NCBI GenBank assembly: GCA_934045075.1
Contig: OW203727.1
Location: forward strand, 20,295,811-20,359,810
Direction: 5' to 3'
DNA: 64,000 bases
Source of the DNA: Yponomeuta sedellus
Taxonomy: Eukaryota > Arthropoda > Insecta > Lepidoptera > Yponomeutidae
Below the pieces are notes generated by a model that was given only the letters and a program-made list of their open reading frames with translations, did not search any database and was not told the DNA's origin. Positions 22,301-31,800 of this stretch are shown here, in pieces; position 1 is the stretch's first letter, and every line of letters starts with the position of its first letter. The position numbers and the translations under genes are program-made.

Positions 22301-22840
22301 ATCATGGAGAAACAATGTATTTCACAATGTATTAAGTATTCCAATATAATATATTGGAATAATTAGATATCTGTTCGATATTATCGAAAAGATATCTAAT
22401 TAAGAGAGTCTAAATTCACATTCAGCTTATAGCTAATACTAACCTCTCCATTTCTATTCTCCAGGTACATCCTCTGGGCGGTAATTATGCACCTGGGGCA
22501 GACACTCTCGGGTGGACACTACGTCGCGTACGCGCGAGACAGCACGAGCGGCGACATAAAGTGCGAGCGGGAGGGCTCCGGAGACGCCACGACCAACAAT
22601 ACGAGCTCTAGCTTCATGAGGACTCTCTTCAATAGACCGAGGCCACAGCCCACTGGTTGTGCGGCCAAGGACTGCTGCGTACCGCGGCAGAGGGCGGACG
22701 GATGCTGGCTGGCCTGCGACGACGAACTAGTGAAACCGATATCCAATGAAGAGTTCGAGGATCTACTCTCCGCCGAGCCAAAAATGAGGTCAGCCGCGAC
22801 CCCGTATTTGCTTTTCTACGTGAAAAGTGAAGTCGGCTAG
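10105..22840 (+). CDS. USP1: USP1-type ubiquitin carboxyl-terminal hydrolase (9 exons)
   Basis: Cysteine protease predicted to remove ubiquitin from substrates. In animals, USP1 works in the nucleus with WDR48/UAF1 on FANCD2-Ub and PCNA-Ub during DNA-damage tolerance. Exons: 10105-10378, 10470-10674, 11297-11504, 11951-12101, 12499-12616, 14146-14369, 15851-16023, 17213-17415 and 22465-22840. They total 1932 nt (643 residues), all joins use GT-AG and the phases agree. The catalytic Cys150 lies in NLGNTCFLNS, a QQDAHELL box is at 283-290, a CLEC zinc knuckle at 402-405 with partner WCGVC at 453-457, LVLQLKRF follows, the catalytic His537 is in LSGGHYVAYA, and Asp604/605 is in WLACDDEL. The protein ends TPYLLFY, very like human USP1, which is longer (785 aa) with larger inserts. 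The start is the first in-frame ATG of its open stretch. The last intron carries the exon-8 tandem array. Orthology to USP1 rather than another USP rests on the TLRYAPRF, AVIMH and TPYLLFY segments. Confidence 0.88.
10470..10674 (+). CDS. USP1: USP1 exon 2 (Cys box)
   Basis: The acceptor AG at 10468-10469 is required to keep the frame, because the earlier AG at 10458 would run into a stop. Encodes the start of the USP fold with the Cys box NLGNTCFLNS (nucleophile Cys150), and ends mid-Arg in phase 2 at a GTAAGA donor. Confidence 0.88.
10975..11110 (+). repeat. Dispersed repeat (intron 2 of USP1)
   Basis: CTAACTAGGATACCCAGTG followed by AACCAGCCA and TCACATAATTGGAAAT matches blocks at 37.65 kb and in the tandem unit at 53.3-53.9 kb in the same order. 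A dispersed repeat of unknown class, with no coding potential. Confidence 0.45.
11297..11504 (+). CDS. USP1: USP1 exon 3
   Basis: Acceptor TTGCAG. Continues LR|YAPRF, matching the TLRYCPGF segment of vertebrate USP1, then a Ser/Gly/Lys-rich insert (SSSLGRSAAG, SWSSKDLLSLG) that is probably disordered. Ends in phase 0 at CAG|GTGACG. Confidence 0.8.
11951..12101 (+). CDS. USP1: USP1 exon 4
   Basis: Acceptor AATCCAG. Encodes IATERLHETF and a helix ending ADAFLCALREVNSTFEG, which corresponds to the fingers-proximal segment before the QQDAHE box (human LLNTLRELNPMYEG). Donor G|GTGAGT, phase 1. Confidence 0.8.
12499..12616 (+). CDS. USP1: USP1 exon 5 (QQDAHE box)
   Basis: Begins with NRQQDAHELLICILNNIRET, the conserved USP helix after the Cys box (human QHDAQEVLQCILGNIQET). 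Ends in phase 2 at ACAG|GTCAGT. Confidence 0.88.
13646..13757. repeat. Palindromic repeat with CCCGACGTTTCGGC core
   Basis: Outer arms GCGATTATTTATTA and TTAATAAATAATCGC enclose GTCTCGGGTAGA/TCTACCCGAGAC (13712-13736). It lies in USP1 intron 5 and looks like a folded-back non-autonomous element. The GACGTTTCGG motif is, to my memory, common in moth repeats. Confidence 0.5.
13945..14010 (+). repeat. Dispersed repeat paired with 43281-43349
   Basis: TATAGGGAAG, GATCGTGCTCTTC and CGCCAGGCAG occur here in the same order as in the reverse complement of 43281-43349 (pyruvate kinase intron 6). A short dispersed repeat in the introns of both genes. Confidence 0.4.
14146..14369 (+). CDS. USP1: USP1 exon 6 (basic/disordered insert)
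   Basis: The in-frame acceptor is TATAG at 14145; a second usable AG at 14151 would remove two residues. Encodes a Lys/Arg-rich segment (LRKSWKKRLDARGG) and a Pro/Glu/Arg-rich tract, ending DDFEG before the zinc-finger exon. Very GC-rich compared with the surrounding introns. Assignment rests on phase and position; the sequence itself is poorly conserved. Confidence 0.65.
14610..14672 (+). repeat. Tail of the 5S-headed SINE family
   Basis: GGCCCCCATGGTGGAGACC, CCTTCCTACGAAGAGACCCG and CCACCAGTGGGGACATACA: the distal 60 bp of the family without head or body, in USP1 intron 6. Confidence 0.6.
15127..15212 (+). repeat. SINE family 1 tail with inverted 5' segment
   Basis: Begins AAAAACCTATTT (antisense body), passes through an AAATTT-rich palindrome, then continues in sense with GTCCTTAGCACGGGTTAGTG and AAAAATAAAAAT. 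Same arrangement as at 3713 and 59366. Confidence 0.55.
15851..16023 (+). CDS. USP1: USP1 exon 7 (first zinc-finger half)
   Basis: Acceptor CCGCAG, phase 1 in and phase 0 out. Encodes VMRTTCLECETVREHTQ, matching human VLRTRCLECESLTER, then CDVCVPV. Donor AAG|GTGCGA. An antisense SINE tail begins about 17 bp inside the following intron. Confidence 0.87.
16041..16090 (-). repeat. 5S-headed SINE tail (antisense)
   Basis: GATATCGACCCTTGTATCTC then CACTGCTGGGGCAAGGGTCT: reverse complement of the family tail, placed almost at the donor of USP1 exon 7. A second antisense tail (17069-17131) lies at the other end of the same intron. Confidence 0.6.
16308..16602. mobile_element. TIR element fragment (CCATCCATAAATTACGTCAC family)
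   Basis: Left end GGGACCATCCATAAATTACG followed by TCACACG, and inner GTGACGTCACATTTCC and GTGATGTCACACTAGGG blocks. The right end decays at GTACAAAAAATTACG and is cut off by LINE sequence. A more complete copy is at 20614-21122 and a fragment at 41555-41625. Non-autonomous; the superfamily is not assignable here. Confidence 0.6.
16605..16815 (+). mobile_element. LINE remnant, end of RT ORF
   Basis: Frame from about 16605 to 16802 encodes RVLEWTPRLGKRSVGRPPTR, WDNDLRKTAG, then RALWRSLGKGYVQQWAT, the characteristic C-terminus of RTE-like insect LINEs. Only this end survives, inserted into the TIR element fragment in USP1 intron 7. Confidence 0.65.
17069..17131 (-). repeat. 5S-headed SINE tail (antisense)
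   Basis: GATATCGTTATCAACCC, TTATGTCCCCACTGCTGGGG and CACGGGTCTCTTCCTGCATC: reverse complement of the SINE tail, 80 bp upstream of USP1 exon 8. Confidence 0.65.
17213..17415 (+). CDS. USP1: USP1 exon 8 (second zinc-finger half and LQLKRF)
   Basis: Acceptor GTCCGCAG. Encodes YWCGVCLRYVEARRS, LPRLLVLQLKRFSGG, then MQKITRHAPTPTAMACFCET and PPKH, ending in phase 2 at CATAG|GTATC. This corresponds to the human CENC...KCF block up to the segment before the His box. The part from LPRLL to the donor is what has been amplified in the downstream intron. This copy alone has the upstream WCGVC coding part, TTC AGC (FS) after KR and ATG (M) in GGM; the array copies have TTT AGG (FR) and GTG (V). Confidence 0.85.
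17427..17611 (-). repeat. SINE family 1 copy in array unit 1 (antisense)
   Basis: Starts at GAACTACTTCTAAAAACC directly after the exon 8 donor region and runs through B-box (GGTATTCGAACGCGCGACC) and A-box (GAGCTAACGGGCGAC) complements to ACGTACAGACTTC. It shares the same breakpoints as the copies at 19702 and 20142, so it was present before the array expanded. Confidence 0.7.
19702..19877 (-). repeat. SINE family 1 copy in long array unit (antisense)
   Basis: Same insert and breakpoints as 17427-17611. Converts the 262-bp unit into a 439-bp unit. The tRNA-like A box and B box complements are both readable. Confidence 0.7.
20142..20317 (-). repeat. SINE family 1 copy in long array unit (antisense)
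   Basis: Third copy of the same insert, in the 440-bp unit nearest the decayed end of the array. Here the B box complement reads GGGATGCGAACGCGCGACC. Confidence 0.7.
20614..21122. mobile_element. TIR element with a nested insertion
   Basis: Terminal inverted repeats at 20615 (GACCATCCATAAATTACGTC) and 21097-21120 (its complement ending TTTATAGATGGCCCC), with inner GTTACGTCACATTTCC and GTGACGTCACACTAGGG blocks. The left third is interrupted at about 20697-20812 by a different repeat ending near GCTAACCCACGAGG. No transposase frame, so non-autonomous. It sits between the good and the decayed exon-8 copies, splitting the array. Confidence 0.65.
22465..22840 (+). CDS. USP1: USP1 exon 9 (His/Asp boxes, C-terminus)
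   Basis: Acceptor TATTCTCCAG joins in phase 2 to exon 8. Encodes YILWAVIMHLGQTLSGGHYV with catalytic His537, a Cys/Pro/Ser-rich insert, WLACDDEL with the acidic triad member, and the terminal TPYLLFY. Stop TAG at 22838-22840. Confidence 0.88.
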
Positions 22841-24790
22841 TACCCAGCGGGCGGGTGATGCTAAATGGTCTAAGTCAGCTGATTGCGTATTGTAGATTTG
22901 TTTCTTCGTCGGGCATGATGAGGCGTGGCCAGTTTTGCTTTTATTTTACTGTATTCTCTTGTGTAGTACGACGATGGAGCCAATTAGTACGATGATTTAC
23001 GAATAAGTAAACAGCCTTGATGTGACGGGACACCAATCGAAAACTGTGATTTTGGTTTTGAATTATATCTGTCGGGAATCGAAGATGATATTGCTTGCAA
23101 TATTTTTTTATATTTAGATACACAGTTTCAATTTGTATACTATGGTTTTATTGATGAATTAATATAATTCTGGTCGCTAGTTTCTGCAGAGGATTTTAAT
23201 TTAATGTCTCGATTTTTATATATATATACGTTTTCTATCGAAATGCATCTTTAAGCACACCATTGTAAGTCGACGGCCCGACGCCGCTAAAATATATTAT
23301 AACATCTTTTTGTAGGAAATGTCGGCACTATTTTATCTATAAAATGTGTCAGCCTGAAGTGATATTATGAATGTAGTTAAAATAAGAATTAATAGAAACG
23401 GATCAAATATAATGTAAAGTTAAGATAGCATAGTTGTTCACGCTATTTTCATTCGTTGCGATCGACAATATTGTGCTCCAAATTCAAAAAGTACCTTCCA
23501 ATGTATAACGAATGTATGTATTGTATATTGATCGTCATCAAAACTATTTAGCATAAATATATAGGCAATTGTATATAAACTTGTATGCCTCGGAGAGAAA
23601 CGGAAAATGATTATTGGCCTAACTGTTCCGTAGCTTCATGTACTGATTGCATTATTTGATAACCTATTCTAATAAATGTTCAAAAAGTAAATCTTTCAGA
23701 AGTATATCAAACTGTTGATGATTAAATAATTACATACAGATAGGAACTACACATTGTTGACAGGATTGCATAGTATTTTTAAACTTTATCGAAACTAAGG
23801 AAGACGATTTGACAACGACACAATTTGCTTGCTAAATGACTGCTTACTTATTACATTTTTAATAGACCGAATAATCAAAGCCTTCGCGCGATTTGTGCTA
23901 TATTTCCTAGCTTTATTTTCGAACGGTTTCGAAATTGATTGAAGCTCAATTTTGTGTACCTACATTGTACGATACAGTGATAATATTAGAAATTATTGAC
24001 GACCTAATGCTCTTTAACAAAAGGGTCTCAATAGTTTTGCGCCTTATGTTATTTCTCAATCTCAACACTACATTGTGACTCTGAAAACAACTGAATAAAC
24101 CGGCGTCATTAGAGTTTCTTTAGCCAACTAGTGTCCTGTGTCATAAAGCTACAATTAGTAATATGCAATGGGGAACTTGCATCAAAATTAGATTGGAGTG
24201 AAATGGTTTTTAATAGCCTAGAGGACATAGAAAAATGCACAAAAAATAAAACCATAAAGATATATTTTCGTGGTTTTACAGGTCTCAAAAGTAATTTAAC
24301 ATCAAGTTACTCTAATAATATACAAACTTCTTAGCTTTAGTTTTGCCTTCTATTAAATTCTAATAAAGGTATTTTTATGTGTCTACACTATAATATTAAT
24401 TGACGAAATAACAAAATATTGAAAAACGTTCCACGCAACGTGTGTCACTCCAATAACAACAAACCACATTTTTTCTAAGCAAGATCTCCATAATTGTCAG
24501 TAATTTTCTCCTATCTTACTATTAGTTAATCTTATCTTACTGGGCGAAAATTAATAATTTTGTATATAAATTAATTACAAATTTATGAAACAGGCTCTGG
24601 GCCTTTGCTTAAAACCCCTTTTTAATTCTTCGCTGTTGGTCATTCCAAGCATTGAATTTTAAATTCAATGATAAAAGGTGAAACTCTTGTCAGTAGCTAG
24701 TATGATTTTATTCGGTCGGTATGTTGTTATATGATTTCAAATGTAAAATTTTGAGTTTTAAAAATAAAACTAAGTTCAATAAAATTTATG
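22841..24790 (+). other. Likely USP1 3' untranslated region
   Basis: AT-rich sequence directly after the USP1 stop with no other gene. Poly(A) signals AATAAA occur at 23671 and, doubled, at 24763 and 24778. The latter pair is followed by a T-rich stretch (TTTATGTTTTATTT) typical of a cleavage region. Confidence 0.4.
24763..24783 (+). terminator. Paired poly(A) signals downstream of USP1
   Basis: Two AATAAA hexamers 15 bp apart (24763-24768, 24778-24783) followed by a U-rich element. The nearer site at 23671 is an alternative end. Confidence 0.4.
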
Positions 24791-24799
24791 TTTTATTTC

Positions 24800-27700
24800 A
24801 TCTGATAGAGTAGTTTTTATTACTACTTACATAAGTATCCAAATTAAGTGTACCATACAACCATTCTTAGAGTTTTGTTTACGAACGAGTACATCTTGAA
24901 AAAAATTTGGATTACCAACAAGGTTACGCTAATATAAGTACCTACAAGAAAAATAATTGGAAAAAGCTATGTGCTCTCTTGCCTTGTAGTACAGGCAATC
25001 ATAACATGTTGATCGAGGTATGATACTTGACCTATTGTCTTTTATATAGGTATATTTTTTGATAATATATAATAATTATATATGAAAAAAATTATATAGG
25101 TGCTAACAGTTTAAAGACAGGAGGTCAAGAAGTTGGTTTAATTGTTCTGTGTCAAGAAGCTTATATATTGGGCGATCATATAATAGGATGGACATAATGT
25201 CCATCCTGCTCACAGACTACATTACGATACTACATCCTACCCGTGTATTACGTAACTTTCCACTCTATTGAGTTAAATGGAGTGGAAAGACGACCCCAAA
25301 GCGTCAAAATATGTATGAATTCGACAGTTCGGAGTAGGCTAAATCAGACAACTCCATACAGTGGAGGCCTTCGTAATCACAATTTCGATTTCGGATAGTA
25401 AATTATCACATAGTAAAAAACAGCATTCACTTCCTATTCATACTCTTTGACGAAGCAAAGTAGAATGACAGAAAGTGGCTTACATAGAAACTTTTCCCCA
25501 GTTATCCAAATATACATTATGACCTCCGAAAACTGTAGATATAAATAGATAGGTACGAATGTAATTAACTAGTTTGTACCCAAACGATTTCTAATAGGTA
25601 TCGAACTGTTATCTATATCTCTCACGCATTGAGTCTATTAGACGGTTAGGTATTACAGAAGATGATAAGGGGACAGCCGTAGAGATAAATTTTAAGTCAG
25701 ATGTAGGTACTAGGTATGTAGTCGACATTCAGAAGGGACACGGTGGTCATCCCAAGAACTTGTGTGCTAAGCGTGTGTGTTAACTAACATGAAGGCCGTA
25801 ATTGGAAAGCAGCGAGTGAGTATCATGATTTTTTAATTACTTTTATTAGGTCCCTACCAGTTTTGAATAATTACAGTAGGTACAATGCTTTGTGGTGAGA
25901 CAACAATCGGCAGTATTTGAAATTTGTTTTTATATTAGTAAATAAAGCGGTCAAGTAAATAGAGTTTTTAACTAGTGTTTAACACCGATTAATATAGTTT
26001 AGATTTTTTATTTTATTTGCATCCCTGGTAGCACAATAACGCAAAGTGGTTTTGAAAAAATACCCTTTCTGACTCTGACATTGGATGACCTCTAAATTAT
26101 TCTTGAATGAATTTTCACATCTGTCAAAAGTGTCAAACTTGGGGAGTCGCCGTAATTTTTTACTTTCTTTCTAACTTTTTGTGAGTTTTTACTGCAGTAT
26201 GGCTCTTTTCTTCGTAAGTGAACTTTTATTTCTATTCCTTTTACATGTTTACGTGACGTTTAAGTAATAACAAAGTGAAGTTAATGCCAAAAAGTTAGAA
26301 ATTAATCGTAACTTTACACCGAAAACAACGTCGTATATCTATGGCGTTTCTTTACTAATTGCCTGTTTATAAAAGTTTTTAATGATTATAATTTTTTTCC
26401 GGCTCACATGATTGGATAGGTATGTAAGAATTCGAAATATGATTCCAAAAAATCGCTGCCTACGTAATCTAACCTAAAAGTTAACCAAAAAATGCACCTC
26501 ATTAGGACAAAACTTTTTATGCTTACATACTGGCTTTAGATAATAAGTTGGTAGCATTTAGCAGTAATAAAGCGTGGTGTTACAGCCAGGTCAACTAATA
26601 AGGACCATTAGTGTTTTACCTAGTTAACTCCACCTTTTGTTCCTACATTATCTTTTGAGCAATAACTTGAACAAAAATCCGCGCAGTCAGGATGATTTTG
26701 TGATGGATAAGTAAAGTGAAAATATTTTAAACTATTTTTTTATGTTACTATAACTAACATACAAGGGATTCTAAGTCACATTCTGAATCCCTCACCAAAG
26801 AAAGCTGACTTACATTGATGCAAAGTCCAAGTCATTTGTTAAAGCTACCCAAACATGCCAGGAATGTTCTATTATAATGCTAGTACGTAAATACTCCAGT
26901 AAAAATCTTGAAGTATGCCCAGTAGTTAATTTTTGGGGCTGTAGCAAGCTGAAGCCACTACCTGCCATTGGTTGATAGTTGTTCTGTGCAACCCTCGCTG
27001 AACTTGGTTTCCATTGTCCAGCTTTTGGTCAAGATGTTTGCTGGCTGACAACAATTTAGTAATAGCCATCAACTTATTATTGACATTAGTGGTTGATGAC
27101 AGTATTTTATTTTAATTTATAGGGAACCTTGCAGCTTACATTAAAAATGGACTTAGGGTAACCAAATAAGCTAAAACTCTATAAACATCTCCATCATAGT
27201 TATATTCTTTTTAATGCACTAACCCGTGCTGAGGACAATTTAAAAACCTATTTAGAAGCTAAAAATTCCACCCATGCCGGTATTCAAACCCGCGACTTCA
27301 GGCTGGTTGTTTTAAATTATGATGTAAATACATCATAATTTTTTATTTAAAACATTTACGAAACGTTTTATATGGTTAGATGGCTGGCAGGCAATTTTAT
27401 TAATATTATAGCAACGAGCAAGGTAGTAGAGACACTAGATAATGTATAAATTATCTAGCATAAGTTTCATACGCACAAGAAAATGTAATTCTGATGGCAA
27501 TTAGCAAGGCCTTGCCCTATCAATGTCAGAAAGAGATAACTGTAACCAACACAAAGACAATTGTTTTTACCAACTGCGAAAGCAAAGGTGTTTTATAGAT
27601 CTGTAGCACCTCAAGTTAGGCACAACATAGGTTTTTTTTTATAATTATCTTTGGCGAAAGGTGAGCGACCGAGAAAGATAGAACATGCCATTCACCTCTG

Positions 27701-28640
27701 CATGAGGTGGACTGATGATTATGAGTCATAAAATGTCCATTTCCCACACCGATCAACTAAACCGATCAACATTTTTTGTTCACTATGAATCAAGCATTAG
27801 TTAATCTGATTGGAACATTTATTATGTTTCAATTATTCTCCTTTTTTCCCAACTTAACACAATCAATTGATATAAAAAGCTTTCTAGGAGTATAATTTTT
27901 AAGAACTCAAAATAAAATGGATACGACAATTCAGTCAAAAGGTTAGTCTTGGTTTTATTATTTTAAAATAAAAATTGATTGCATAGGAGCAAAAGGGAAA
28001 AAAGTAAAAAAAAATGTGCGACTAGTTGATGAGTTAACTTTATAAATAAAATGTTGTTAAGACCTGTCATAAAACCGCCATAAATCTACCTATAGGCTGT
28101 TTAAGTGACACAGTTTCATAGAAATAAAACCGTTTTAGCAAAGCCTCATTTATCTTTTTTATAATCATTAAAAAAATTAGAATTTTAGCGAGATGGCATC
28201 CATGACGTAACAGCATCCTTAACCTATTACTACTATTATTGCCTTACCTTACCATAATAAAGGAAAGCTTTACAAAAGAGGTCACCGTCAGCACACTATT
28301 TCATGTGGACTTTTTTGTTGTAAGTGCAACCAAAGTCTCAATACGTAGAACCAAAGTTTCAACATGTTCTATTATGATTAACACTGCAGTGACAAGAAAA
28401 CAGCAGACATTAGATAGAATTGTAACCCAACTGCAACTGAATATAGGTACTGGCATGGGTTCAACTAACTATATTTAGACACCAACCTTATATCATACCT
28501 GTATCCTCACCAAATCTTAATTCATTGTAAAATTAAAAGTAAATCACAACCCAAAAACTTACGACTGACTGGATACGCTTGTGCATTTTGTTATTATTAA
28601 AAAAAGTTCACCCCCGCGTCGCCACAACGTTTTCGCGGCT
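24800..28640. other. Intergenic DNA between USP1 and pyruvate kinase
   Basis: No complete gene. Two places look like short first coding exons with good donors: ATG at 25789 to 25815 before GTGAGT, and ATG at 26199 to 26213 before GTAAGT. Both are phase 0, which would fit pyruvate kinase exon 2. A short perfect inverted repeat (AGGATGGACAT) lies at 25185-25207 and an antisense SINE at 27213-27300. Confidence 0.35.
27213..27300 (-). repeat. SINE family 1, 3' part (antisense)
   Basis: TTTTTAATGCACTAACCCGTGC then GAGGACAATTTAAAAACC and CCACCCATGCCGGTATTC: an ordinary, uninverted copy of the tail and body including the B box, useful as the reference for the inverted copies. Confidence 0.65.
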
Positions 28641-28650
28641 GCGCTCTTCG

Positions 28651-28655
28651 TCAGT
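28651..28655 (+). promoter_or_regulatory. Candidate initiator of pyruvate kinase
   Basis: TCAGT, the arthropod initiator consensus, lies in a locally GC-rich stretch 138 bp upstream of the ATG at 28789. No TATA box is seen at the usual distance. The start site is inferred, not shown. Confidence 0.35.
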
Positions 28656-28788
28656 CGGTCTAATACGCAAGTCGCACGCGTTTAGCACTGGGGGAAAACT
28701 ACGGAAGGGCAGTTCAAGATCACTGAAGCAGCTAGCTTCAACTCCCGCTGAATATCTCCGTAAAACCTTCCATTTTCACTGCGCTAAC

Positions 28789-28824
28789 ATGGGCTGGCCG
28801 ACGATCTACGATGGGAAAACCGAG
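28789..28824 (+). CDS. PyK: Pyruvate kinase exon 1 (leader)
   Basis: ATG GGC TGG CCG... encodes 12 residues ([12 protein letters not shown]) and ends in phase 0 at GAG|GTATAA, matching phase 0 of exon 2. It lies downstream of a GC-rich stretch with a TCAGT initiator. The donor is not ideal, and the choice rests on phase, position and total length. Confidence 0.5.
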
Positions 28825-31800
28825 GTATAAAAGATAAAGCTTTAGTTTGTGTGTATTTTGAGTTCTGGTGCCGCGAAAACTGTTACGTGATCGCGTTGAT
28901 ATATTAGTTTGTTGTAGCTCCAGATGTTACCTTGAAGATAGGGATTTTCCGCGCCGGTTGTTCCGGCAAATTGCTTCGTTAATTGTGTTTTCATTTGGGT
29001 AAGTGAAATGCCACATTGTCAATGTTTTGAAAATGTGTTGCCGTCTACGAATATCGTCGTTGTCGTTGCCATGGCAACCGAAAAATTGCAGCTGTTCTAA
29101 CTTAGAAATTTAAATGTAGTTAGCGTAAAGTTATATTCTTCTGTGTGATTATAGTATTTTTATGTAGCCTATATACAACCCACTGCCTGCGTGCAGACCT
29201 CTAAAGTCATTACATAGTACTAAAAACACATAATTCGTTAAATCTCGTTGTAGTAACTTCAACATTATAATTAATATGTGCGTTAGGGTCACAGGTCATC
29301 AGATGCAGAAAAAAATAATGTAGGGCGCCGAGTTCGATAAATCTGCTTGTCACAATGTATTGTGTGGTTAGGATCATACGGCATCCGGTAGAGTTGACAG
29401 CAACCTTTACATTTTAGTTGCGGTCGCCCATAATAACTAAATAGAGTGCACGCGTATAAATGTTTGGTCGACATTACACTTCATAAACCATGCAAATCAA
29501 TTATTGTACTTAGCTTACATATAGAATCACTAGGTATTTAATTATTATTTATTATTATAGTTATAGCACAGATACATTAAATAGGACATTACATAAGAAA
29601 TAACATGTACAAAGGTGAGCTTATCTCCACTTCTCTAAAGAACATTTTGTAAGTATTGATGAATGCCTCATTACTATTCAATGAAATTTTGCATGTATAC
29701 ATTCTCACATCCCTATACTCGAGTTGTTCATATAGAGTAATGAAAATACCTACCTACCTCATAGTACAGTTCTAAATGCCTACTCACGCTCGGTTTGTCA
29801 ATATATTGTTTACTTATTCACTCATTCGCTCATTGCGTTACTTACGAGTACAGTCGGCCTTTTAAATATTTGTTGCAAAGTCGTTCTTTATGTAACTTGT
29901 GACATGAACTTTTGTAAAGGTTGATGAATGGCCAAATTGAAAAACAGTAAACGTCCAAATGTAATAAATTAGACCTTCTTAATATGGTGACGATTTTAAC
30001 CCTTGTATCTCCCCACTGCTTGGGCACGGGTATCTTCCTGCTTCGCAGGGAGGTTAGGCAAAACTCCACCATGGGGGCCAAGTTCGGGTTGGTGGAGGAT
30101 TGTAAGACGGTGGCGGGCTTTACTGTCGTCAAGTTTGATATTATAAAGACGCTTAGGAGGACTGTGACATGCCCTAACGACTGCCATTACAGTATGGCAG
30201 CCGGCAACAACGGCTTAACGTGCCTTGCGAAACACAGAGGCGCTCGGAGAAATGTTACTAGCGGTAGTCACAAGACTGTCATCCATCCTACACCCGACGC
30301 GCCTGTTGCTAAACTCGAGTGATTGGTTCCAATTACTCGATTCGACTACGCCACGAGCGCTTCAATAATTTGGTGGATGGGAGTTTTTATAGTAATTTAT
30401 GAGAACGTGATTCGTCTAAAACACCATTAAAATGTAGTTTTATTTGGTCTTTTACTTTACGGCTTACTACTTAAACTGCGTATAATGAGTGTTTTAGAGG
30501 TATGGTATTTTTATAAATAATCTGCCGGACAGTGTTATTTTATTTATATATAACACTACTAGCTGACCCAGCGAACTTCGTACCGCGTAACAGTCGATTC
30601 TTTATTTTTTCCTCAGTAAGAACCATCCTCGTACTTCAAGGAATAATCTAAAAAAAAAAATAGCGAAATCGGTTCAGTTCATCCCGAGATTTGCGCTTAC
30701 CTACACATTCAGCGATTCATTTTTATATTATAGATTTTGCCAACACTCCTACAGTTTAGGCAACTAAAAACATAGCAACGGTTCTGCAACTGACACATTC
30801 TTATCAGCGACTCATAAAGTGTTCTGGACATGGTTGCTATTTGAACTTGCAAAACTAGCAACTCTGTTATCCAGTCGTCAAACTTTATACATGTCCCAAA
30901 ATAATGCAACAGTGTCAGTGAACCGTATACGAGTATAACAAAAGAAGCGTCACAATTTCGTACCTGTCGTTACATTACGTGTTTGTTTCATTAATGTATT
31001 GAACGAAACGTGCCTACGGAGTCGTGTAACATCGATATGAATGAATGAGACTGCGGAAACGTGCTTACGGATTCGTGTAACATCGATATGAATGAAAAAG
31101 ACTGGGCAACGCGAGGCGAGAGGCTAACATTTTTTCAGTCCTTTTCTTAAATTAAACAAGCTATAATCATTGATAAACCATTACTTATGATAAGACGTCA
31201 TACATTGTTCCAGTAACTTCTTGCAAGATAACGCCCTGGGTGATTCCCTAGACCAAGCGTACCAGGGCTTGCCAAACTGTGCTCCGGGCCGCACTGAGGC
31301 ATCAGCACAGATTGCCAGTTGCAGTCATAAAGGTCAAAAGATGTGCTTGTTTTTCTATTTATAGGTTCTTAAAACTGGGCTTAAGTATGGTCATTGTCAC
31401 CCTCATCTTTTTCTTTACATTTATTAGAAAAAGATGGGAGTGACAGTTACTATACTTAATCCCAGTTTTAAGAGGCCACGCATAGAAAAACAAGCACATC
31501 CATCCATCCTTTTAGCAATAAGGCCGCCATTATTGTACTATGTACCTACATTTGTATTTGTTGTTTTTCCAGTGTACAATAAAGAATATCCTTATCTTAT
31601 CTTATCCTTCGTCCTGGAGCGTCGCAAAGAAATAAAAATATGTCAAGGCCGTGAGCGTTAAAATAAGTTTGGGAAGCCCTGGCCCAGACGATGTAAATCT
31701 GAAATCTTTACCTGTAAATCAGTCGCCATTATCACCTCGACACGAACGATCGTTGGAGCGTGTTCATTTGTCTTTGTTAATATAATGGTAAGCTTTTGGA

